Origin: Pardosa pseudoannulata
Taxonomy: Eukaryota > Arthropoda > Arachnida > Araneae > Lycosidae
Direction: 5' to 3'
NCBI GenBank assembly: GCA_032207245.1
Contig: CM063507.1
Location: 88,537,667 to 88,601,666, forward strand
Length of the DNA: 64,000 bases
The notes under the pieces are model-generated. The model saw only the letters and a program-made list of their open reading frames with translations. It had not been told where the DNA came from and made no database searches. Shown piece after piece: positions 56,652-64,000 of the stretch (position 1 is the stretch's first letter; each line of letters begins with the position of its first letter). The translations under genes and the position numbers were made by a program.

Positions 56652-58159
56652 CAAAGTTTGAAAAAATCATGATTTAAAAAAAAAAACAAAACAGATTTAT
56701 TTGATTTAAATTGGATTTGATTTTTTTCTGAAATTCTGATTTTAATTTTGTTTTTTTATGTTTTTGCAATATACATAGAATAGTTTGTTATAAGAAGTAA
56801 CATCTTATCGATCGAGTATATTCTACACACTGATGACCTAAAATTAAATATATAAATTTTAATCTAAGTACATTCTATTGTTTTGTAATTGTATGGTGCA
56901 AACTCAATAACATGGTTCAGCCGTCTGCTTAAAATCCTTAAAAAAATGCTTATTTTGTAGATCCATTTTTAATAATAAGTCCTTAAAAAGTGCTTGATTT
57001 TCTTTTTGTAGCCTTAAAATTTATAAATTTTTCCAATGTTCAAAAATGCTTATTTTTCCCCAAATATCGGTTGCTGAATTTTTATTTCTGGTAGTTAATC
57101 GTCAATCCATTCAAAAGCTAAAGATAGGAAAGAAGAGTTAGACCAATTAAAAAAATGTATAGAGAAAAGAAAAATGAACTTCAAAATTAGACATATTCTC
57201 TTATTCCATTCCTATATTTTGGTTCTCATTTTCTATTATGAATGGAAATAGTTCTTCAGTTACATTGATAATTTCTTGAATCTTGTTTTTTGAGTATGTC
57301 ATAATTAAACATTTTTAGTGTAGATACTGCATCTTCTTTTCTCCCTGTGTGTGTGTGTGTGTGAATATTATATTTACCTATTTATGATACAGAAGTACTT
57401 TTACTAATTTTACATCTATGTTGCTGTAAAAATACTGTTGCTATGATGTGGAACTTGTTGATACCACAATACTACTTTCTTAACTTTACAAATATTTCAG
57501 ATTTTTTTAATATTTTATCAATAAACTATTTGTTCTAAAATTTATGTTTGCAAAGAAAGTTTAACATAAAGTATGAGATATTAGCAATTGTGTTTAATAA
57601 AATTATTAAATTGATCTATATATATTATTTAATGTCATTTTACAAGTAAAAAAGCTCATGAAAAGCTTCAGCTTTTAAGCTTAGCTGTAGTCGATCATAG
57701 TACAATGTAAATTAAGGTGCTTAAAAAGTGCTTAATTTTTTTTCTGTAGAAAGAGTCTGAACCCTGATAAGATGTAAATTTAAAGAACAAATTAAATATT
57801 CTTTTAATGCAAACTATTTATTTAAAAAAAAAACAAATCAAAATTATTTCAATATATTATAAGTACCGAATGATGGATTCAATGGTTTCAATAAAAGCAC
57901 TCCCTTTGATGCTTTATCCGCTCCTAATGGGTTACGAAGGCGATAATGAACAATGCCAAAAAAAACTGTCTTTCCATTCCAGCAGATAGATAAGATGTTA
58001 TTTATAACAAATTATTCCATGTATATTGCAAAAACATAAAATCAACAATTAAAATTAGTATTCAGAAAAAAATCAAAGAAATCCGATTTAAATCAAATAA
58101 ATCATATTTATTTTATTTATTTTTTTTTAAAAAAATCATGATTTTTTTCGAACCCTGAT
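56652..58159 (-). mobile_element. hAT element, 'TTTAAATC' family, copy 3, with nested element
   Basis: Minus-strand copy. The left edge is a decayed end (CAAAGTTTGAAAAAATCATG), the right edge ends CGAACCCTG. The minus strand at about 57870-57990 still reads parts of the transposase C-terminus (SAGMERQ-like, PLGADKASK-like), heavily frameshifted. Interrupted at 56911-57766 by a second transposon. Confidence 0.8.
56911..57766. mobile_element. TIR element related to the 5-bp-TSD family, nested in a hAT
   Basis: The right end, other strand, reads CAGGGTTCAGACTCTTTCTA and then AAGCAC repeats; the left end is CATGGTTCAGCCGTCTGC with AAAATCC/AATGCTT repeats. The layout resembles the AAGGAC family but the sequence differs. 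Comparison with the uninterrupted hAT at 37154 gives the empty site CAATAAGATG, so ATAAG (left copy worn to ATAA) was duplicated, about 5 bp. Confidence 0.75.
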
Positions 58160-58436
58160 TGGAAGAAAGTAGTGAAATTGGTAACATTTATGTTGAATTA
58201 GATTTTAATAAACAGCTATGTATTTATAAATACTGCTTCAAATAAAAATAACAAAGTAAAAGTATTTTTAAATAAACTTTGAAATACAGTAGAAAGTATG
58301 TTATAAAAGCCCAACAATACTATTAATTTTAAACTGTTATAATCTGTATAATTGAATAGGAATTAATAAAAGCCTTTATAATGAATGCGTATGTATAAAT
58401 ACATATATAATTCGAGATACATGTGTGCATGTACCT
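58160..58436. repeat. Right arm of a long inverted repeat
   Basis: Reverse complement partner of 56377-56651. The homology starts immediately at the hAT end (GGAAGAAAGTAGTGAA) and fades near 58436. Confidence 0.82.
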
Positions 58437-59026
58437 GTATTAATATCACTTTGTTATTCATATGAAAGAAGGTAATGTACAATTGAAAACTTTTATTTAA
58501 TAACTTTCTTTAAAGTATGTTTTTAATTTTGACTGTGTATATATTGATGTAGTTTTATCAATAATTTAAATATTTAAATTATTACCCAGTTGTATACTTT
58601 TACATTTTGTTCAGGGCTTGATTGAACATGTGGGTATCCCCTACCAAAAGTGTCAAGTATGACAACCTGTACTCCTCTCTACGCTGTGTCGTTTTTTAAT
58701 TTTTGTTAACTCTAAAGCAGTCTCTCTTTATGCAACCGTTTAATAACGTATGAAATGCATCTAATTCTCATTGGGTTATAAAATTGTGAAATTAAATTTA
58801 TTGGTCGGGTGGTCAGTGGTGATTTTGCCGAAAATTTAAACAGGTAAAATTCGTATTTTATCATTTCCGTTAGGATATTGTTTCTTGCTGGTTTACAGTA
58901 CCGTTCTCCAGTAGTTTATTGTCTAATTATTTTTATGATTTGGATGGATTAATTATATATAAATCTGAATTACTATTTTGTAATGGGTTTCCGGTTAGTT
59001 AAGTGTGTACTTATAATTTTTTTAAA
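58437..59026. other. Intergenic sequence, nothing recognised
   Basis: AT-rich. A GTAAAA after AACAG near 58841-58848 could be a donor of an upstream non-coding exon of the Rab-effector gene, but nothing else supports that. Confidence 0.35.
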
Positions 59027-59426
59027 CAGGGTTCCCATGATCCTTAAAAGTCCTTAAGAACTCTTTAATTTTTAAGGGCCCTTAAAACTACTTAATTTTT
59101 ATCAAAGGTCCTTAAAAACGCCTTAATTTTTAAATTGGATCAATTTTTCCATCGACGAGATCTGCTGTCGTCACGTGATTTCCCATCAGTTTTTGTATTT
59201 GACAAATATATAATCTTTTGTATACTTAAAATGTTTAAAATATAAAGTCAGCTGCTCTTTATTAACAGCTAACAGTCATGCAGATTTTAATTAAATGAAG
59301 CATGGAGGGTGGGGAGTTTGTAGATATTTCAGTTACTTATGGAAGTTTAATTTTTCTTGCATTGAATCTAATAGAAAAGTCTAAAACTTTCTTCTTTTCC
59401 AGGCAACGTTGGGTATTATCAGCTAG

Positions 59427-59457
<31 letters not shown>

Positions 59458-59817
59458 GAGTCATTTCTAAACCCTCAGAAAGTACTGTTTATAATATTGT
59501 ATTTTATTCATAATTTATTTTTAGTTTGATCACTCAAAAAACTTTAGATGGACATTTTTCAAAATTAGTTTTTGTCAAATAGATTTCTCTTATATTAATT
59601 TTTATCAATTTTTTAAAACTTAATTCTAAAATATTGTAGGGTATTTCTTGGACATGCCTTGTCGGGTTCATAATCATTAAAATATGTTCCTCGGGAAATA
59701 AGGTGTATATCATTATGCCGTTTATTTCAAGTAGGTCCTTATAAAAAATTGCTTTGGTTCTTTGAAAGTCCTTAAAAAGTCCTTAATTTTTCTTCTGGAT
59801 AAAGAGTGAGAACCTTG
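59027..59817 (-). mobile_element. 5-bp-TSD TIR family, minus orientation
   Basis: Plus-strand ends are CAGGGTTCCCATGATCC and GAGTGAGAACCTTG. Exact 5-bp duplication TTAAA at 59022-59026 and 59818-59822. About 790 bp, shorter than the 1.1-kb copies, so internally deleted. The TA run lies at about 59427-59457. Confidence 0.88.
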
Positions 59818-59822
59818 TTAAA

Positions 59823-60254
59823 GTGCTTTCTCATGTTTCATAAATTGAAATTTTGTTCTGAGCGATTAATGTCTAAAACTATAATATATTAATTGTACCT
59901 ACATTTCTGGTGGGGGGATGAATGGTTGATAAAATTTATATACTATAAATCAAAAATTTAATATTGCAAAAAACACTTGCATTTAATATACTTAATTATT
60001 TATCTCAGTTTATTTTATCTATTGAGTAATTTATTTATCTGGAAATTAAAATTATAATTTTATAATGATGAAAAGGTATGTATTTTTTTAATTTTTTCTT
60101 TTAAAGTGATACTGGGATATTCCATTTGGTGATTTTATTTAAAAGTGCCCATATGTATTATGTTGGAGAAAGGAAAGCTGGTGTTTATATGTGTGCATTT
60201 AAAATTGTATTCTCTTCTAGAAATTGGAGCAGTCCATTTTTCCTCCTGAAAGTA
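59823..60254. other. Upstream region of the Rab effector
   Basis: AT-rich; possible upstream UTR exon edge at 60221. No promoter motif stands out. Confidence 0.35.
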
Positions 60255-60361
60255 ATGGGAAAATCCGATGTATCAAGCATAACGTCTTTTGAATGCAGAA
60301 GTCTTTTAGATTCCATACAAAACGAATATGAGCAAAAGCAGAGAGAGGATAGCATATTGAG
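60255..60361 (+). CDS. Rab effector exon 1 (first seen coding exon)
   Basis: From MGKSDVSSITSFECRSLLDS to EQKQREDSIL plus AG of an Ser codon; donor GTATTA. An acceptor-like TTCTCTTCTAG ends at 60220, so this exon may begin at 60221 with a 5' UTR part. Confidence 0.75.
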
Positions 60362-63300
60362 GTATTACAGCATAAAATTAATAATTTTTCTATTAGTTTG
60401 ATATGCCTGTGACCTATTTTTTTCAAATCTATTATAGCTCTCAAACATCTTGGAACATTCAAAAGCATATGTATTCAGAGTTGGTTGATTTATCATATAA
60501 ATCACGATTTAAATCAGTAATTCTTTTAGATTTGTAAACATTTTAAGCATGATTTTTTTATAAAGCACTGTAAACTGTGTTAGAAGTCGCAATAAATCAT
60601 ACATGTGCAGAAGGAAAATAAGATTCAAATATCCTTCCTTTAGAATGGCAGATTTCTTTCATAGTTTTCTCTTAATCTGACATCAAATCTATTATATTTT
60701 CACTTACATTTGATTTTGTGTCAAACACATAATCTTGGAAAGTCCCAAACTATACCTTAGGGTATGAAAAGAAACTATTGAAGGTCAGTTGTTTCAACAA
60801 CGTTGTTATGTGCAACGTTGTTTCAAAATATGCCTTTTAAAATTTAAAGCATCTGATTTACAATCATTCTGACTTGTTTCAATTGAGAATTACATGATTG
60901 CAGTCTTGAACTTCATTTGTAATCTGATTATTAGGATTTAAAATAAAATGAAGATTTTTATTACCATTGTCTTGATAACCACTTTTCTTTTTATTCTTAG
61001 CAAGTTACAAGAAGACTTGTCTGAACTGATTTCCCAACGCAATCAATTGGCCAAAAGAAAAGATTTCAAAGAAAAGTATTGCGTTTTATGCTGCTCTGCT
61101 TTCAACTTGTTGTTCAAAAGGAAGGTCCTTTGTCAAGATTGCCATTTTTGGACGTGCCGCTCTTGTTCGTTGTGGGACAAATCCAGCAGTGGCTTTGTAA
61201 TGTCTGTGAAAAACAAAGGTCATTCTCTTATCTCGTTAAATTCTCTCTTTCACTTCTTCCTACTGACGCCTCTTTTTAATACTTGTTTTTTCATTCTAGG
61301 GTTTTAGATGCAGAATCGCATTCTTGGATTTGCAGTCGTATTAAAGATTATTTTGGAAACTTTGGATCCGCTAAAGTGTTGCAGAATTTTTGCAGGTTAA
61401 AAAAGTTGTGTAAGTAATCCAAATGGCTTTCATATTCAGTACAGAGACTCAAATCCGGACATTTTTCTATATCACTAGAATTTGGTCTGAATTTGGTAAA
61501 TGTGATAAATGTCATGACTACTTATTGGGCCAGTAGAATATAGTGCCGGTTTGATTAGAGTAGTTACTAATCAAAAAGATATTTTTTGGTTGGACAATAG
61601 GGCGTAAGAGACCACGAATTACATTATTTTCTATTTTACAATTAAAAAGTCAATAAAGGGTTATTATAGGTCACATACATTTATTTAGCTAGGACAAAAT
61701 TGGAATAAGGATCTGACAGGTGTCGTGAATTGAAAAAAAAATGCAATTTACATGAGTTTGTATAAAACAGTTGCACATAAAGAAAACAAACTGCAGTTAC
61801 ATATAAAAAACAAACTAAAGCCCATATTCTAGAGGAAAAGTAACTTTAAATGCTATTATTAAATGATGCGTTTAGAGAAGCCAAGCAATTGTGCAAACTG
61901 AATGAATTTTCGTAAAGATAGGGTCTTTTATTCCCTTCCCCATTATGAGTTGGGGATTTTATAAACTGACCAGTAAATTGGATAAATATGAAATAATTTA
62001 TCCTATTTACCAAATATAAGAGGTGATTATGTATAATCATTGTTAATTTTTTATAATCACCAATTTATCATTTTTACATTTTATAAAAGAAAAAGTAGCT
62101 GAGTGACAGAACTTCAGAAAAAAAAAAAAAAAAAAAAAAATCTGCCGAATTTTCAAGATGAAATTATTTATGTATGTGAACTTGCACTATTGGAAATTTC
62201 TTTGTAAATAAATATTTGTTAATATTCCTAACATTCTTTTACATTTTCTAGCCAAAAGTGCAGTATTAATAGTAAAGAAAATCCTCAAATATATATATAT
62301 GTTGTCAGCATATTATTGTAGTAATTCAAAATTCCTTTTCTTGATATCCTTAAAAAATTATGAAAATACTTTTAGCTTATTAGTATGTTTTTATGGTCAC
62401 AAGCTAGAACATTTACTTCAAAAATAAATAATCTTTTGCATACTGAAAAAGTTTAAAGTCAGCTGCCCTTTCCTAATAGCTAATATAATAGTCATGCAGA
62501 TTTTAATTAAACGAAGCATGGAGGGGGAGGGGGTGTATATATTTCAGTTACTTATAGAAGTTCCATTTTCCTTTCAGTGAATGTAATAGAAAAGTCTAAA
62601 ATTTTCTTCTTTCCCAGGCAACGTTCAGGCTACATGGGTATTATCAGCAAGTATATATACACGCACACACACACATATATATATATATATAGATATATAG
62701 TCATCTCTAACCTCTCAGAAAGTTCTGTTTATAATGTTTTTATTCACAATTTATTTTTAGTTTGATCACTCAAAATACTTTATATGTACATTTTTCAAAA
62801 TTAGGTTTTGTCAAATAGATTTACCTTATATTAATTTTTAGCCATTTTTAAAAACTTTATTGTGAAATATTGTAGGGCATTTATTGGTCATGCTTTGTGT
62901 GGTTCATAATCATTTAAATATGTCGTTATGTTGTGTATCAAGTAGGTCCTTATAAAAAATTATTTTTGGTCCTTCAAAAGTCCTTAATTTTTCTTCTCGA
63001 AAAAGAGTGGGAACTCTGCTGTATAAATACATCCATGTATATATGTATTTTTTTTTTTTTTAAATCTAGAAACCCAAATCTCAATTTTTTAACTTAGCAT
63101 TAAAAAAATACATTACTTTTTATATGTTTCAGAAATGCAAATATGTTCCCTCTTATTAATTAATTTTTTAAGAAACAGTATAATTTTAGTTCTTTTTGTT
63201 CCAAAGTATTGTATCAAAGTTTTTCTTGAGAATGAGAAGTTTGAGTGATGCTTCATTTAATGAATGTAACTTAATTTTCAGCTGATAGTGAAAATGATTC

Positions 63301-63383
63301 TGGATATGGCACTACGAACGATTTTATGCCTCTGATGAAGCTTTTAAGTTCGAATTCTCTAAACAAAGATTTAAAAATGGCTG
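60255..63383 (+). CDS. Rab effector (Slp/melanophilin/MyRIP type), N-terminal exons, gene continues past window
   Basis: Exons 60255-60361, 61001-61218, 61300-61409, 63282-63383. The predicted protein starts MGKSDVSSITSFECRSLL, runs through a charged helix (KQREDSILRSKLQEDLSELI) and enters a FYVE-like zinc finger: CVLC, CQDC, CRSC, CNVC make eight cysteines, followed by DYFGNFGSAKVLQNF, the post-finger helix of the Rab-binding domain. Such proteins bind GTP-Rab27 or Rab3/8 on secretory vesicles and link them to myosin or the plasma membrane. The finger needs a one-base shift between CRSC and CNVC to read through. C2 or other downstream domains would lie beyond 64000. The first Met is the likely start, but the frame is open upstream and an earlier exon is possible. 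Confidence 0.8.
61001..61218 (+). CDS. Rab effector exon 2: zinc finger, with one-base frameshift
   Basis: Acceptor TTATTCTTAG. Reads KLQEDLSELISQRNQLAKRK, then CVLC...CQDCHFWTCRSC in one frame, and WLCNVCEKQR in the next frame. With one extra base between about 61170 and 61192 the finger keeps the normal eight-residue spacing from CRSC to Trp. The donor GTCATT is weak, but the phase fits exon 3. Confidence 0.72.
61300..61409 (+). CDS. Rab effector exon 3: post-finger helix
   Basis: Encodes VLDAESHSWICSRIKDYFGN and FGSAKVLQNFCRLKKL. The FGSAKV string is characteristic of the melanophilin/MyRIP side of the family. Acceptor TTCATTCTAG, donor GTAAGT. Confidence 0.85.
61410..62074 (+). other. 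Rab effector intron 3, first part
   Basis: AT-rich; nothing recognised before the TIR element. Confidence 0.5.
62075..63018 (-). mobile_element. 5-bp-TSD TIR family, minus orientation, one end missing
   Basis: Homology begins around 62075 near the AAAGTAGCTGAG block and runs to GAGTGGGAACTCTG at 63018. The CAGGGTTCCCATGG-type end is absent, replaced by an A-run (62120-62141). TA/CA run at about 62645-62700. In Rab effector intron 3. Confidence 0.78.
63282..63383 (+). CDS. Rab effector exon 4
   Basis: Completes a Ser codon and encodes DSENDSGYGTTNDFMPLMKL to NKDLKMA plus one base. Acceptor TAATTTTCAG, donor GTAAGT. Acidic/Ser-rich; likely linker. Confidence 0.75.
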
Positions 63384-64000
63384 GTAAGTTATATCTTTTG
63401 TGAATCCTTTATATGCATATTGGCCACACATTTCGTAATGGATGAAAAGTTGCACGCTTGGCTTATACACAGATGGGCCTATATTCAGGAATATACAGTC
63501 AATTTATGTGCTCAAGTAGTTAAAATCGTCAAAGTAATTTAATTGAAATGAAGTTTAAAAGATGCGTTAAGATAATGTAAGTTTTAGTGCTTATTAGTTA
63601 AACTTAATTAATGACATTTTAATTTTTTATTTGGTATATTTCTTTTAAATGAAAATCTATTCTGTCCCTGTGGTTGTTGTTGTTGTTCACAGTTTAATAA
63701 TGATCTCTTTCTACTCTTATATGATGGATATTCAGTTTGAAATAAGTTAATTTTCTGTTAAAGTGAAAAGAATTGTATTGTATTTAATGAATGCATTATA
63801 ATTCTCCTGGAATAGGAAAAGATGCAATTAACTTTTATTAATTACAATCATCCTAATTTCTTTCATATAATTTGCAGATTATACGTTAAAAAAGTTTAAA
63901 TTTCCTCCTAATGCATATTATATGCCACTGCGTATTATCTGCTGTTAAAATTTATTTTTGTAATAAAATTTACAAAATCTTTTCTAAAGAATAATAGATG
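63384..64000 (+). other. Rab effector gene, downstream intron
   Basis: AT-rich; holds only the possible alternative exon noted separately. The window ends inside the gene. Confidence 0.5.
63878..63948 (+). CDS. Possible alternative terminal exon of the Rab effector
   Basis: After acceptor ATAATTTGCAG the matching phase reads DYTLKKFKFPPNAYYMPLRI then ICC and a stop. If used it would give a short protein with only the Rab-binding part. It could equally be chance; no family similarity seen. Confidence 0.25.

Noticed and set aside
61197..61218. Alternative donor GTAATG at 61196 in the Rab-effector exon
   Set aside because: It would end the exon in the wrong phase for exon 3 and give an immediate stop; it also removes the last Cys pair.

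Overview
This window is AT-rich animal nuclear DNA with spliced genes, long introns and many DNA transposons. A tRNA-headed SINE family, the many TIR elements and the style of the P450 suggest an arthropod, and I suspect a spider. That taxon is an inference from the proteins and repeats, not something the sequence proves. One 100-base run of N at 56172-56271 marks an assembly gap.

Three host genes could be rebuilt by hand from splice sites and reading-phase continuity. (1) 6621-22391, minus strand: a complete CYP2-clan cytochrome P450 with eight coding exons and 504 residues. It has the hinge, WxxxR, I-helix, ExxR and haem-cysteine motifs, and one intron that must use a GC donor. (2) 30033-54060, minus strand: a complete HSDL2 orthologue (hydroxysteroid dehydrogenase-like protein 2). 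It has eight coding exons and 416 residues: an SDR domain, a Ser-rich linker, an SCP2 domain and a C-terminal SKL peroxisomal signal. Its first coding exon is only 14 nt and lies about 5.1 kb upstream of exon 2. (3) 60255-63383 and beyond, plus strand: the N-terminal exons of a Rab effector of the Slp/melanophilin/MyRIP type (Rab-binding helix and FYVE-like zinc finger). A one-base frameshift lies inside the zinc finger, and the gene leaves the window. The P450 and HSDL2 are on the same strand. The Rab effector starts about 6 kb upstream of HSDL2 in the opposite direction. I see no functional link among the three.

The rest is mostly mobile DNA, much of it nested. It includes four near-full-length tRNA-like SINEs with clear target duplications, one 33-bp 5'-truncated SINE and one old SINE relic. 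There are five families of TTAA-flanked piggyBac-like elements. Several hAT elements are present, some with 8-bp duplications and remnants of the transposase C-terminus. A separate TIR family of about 0.8-1.2 kb has at least eight copies, makes 5-bp duplications and carries a (TA)n microsatellite at a fixed internal place. Also present are a mariner with both TIRs, Tc1 remnants, a Tigger/pogo end, fragments of non-LTR retrotransposons and of a Ty3/gypsy integrase, two roughly 1-kb tandem duplications, a long inverted repeat and a perfect 30-bp hairpin.

Layout: 1-5.9 kb repeats; 6.6-22.4 kb P450 with repeat-filled introns; 22.4-30 kb transposon graveyard; 30-54 kb HSDL2 with transposons in every long intron; 54-59.8 kb transposons, gap and large inverted repeat; 60.2-64 kb 5' part of the Rab-effector gene.
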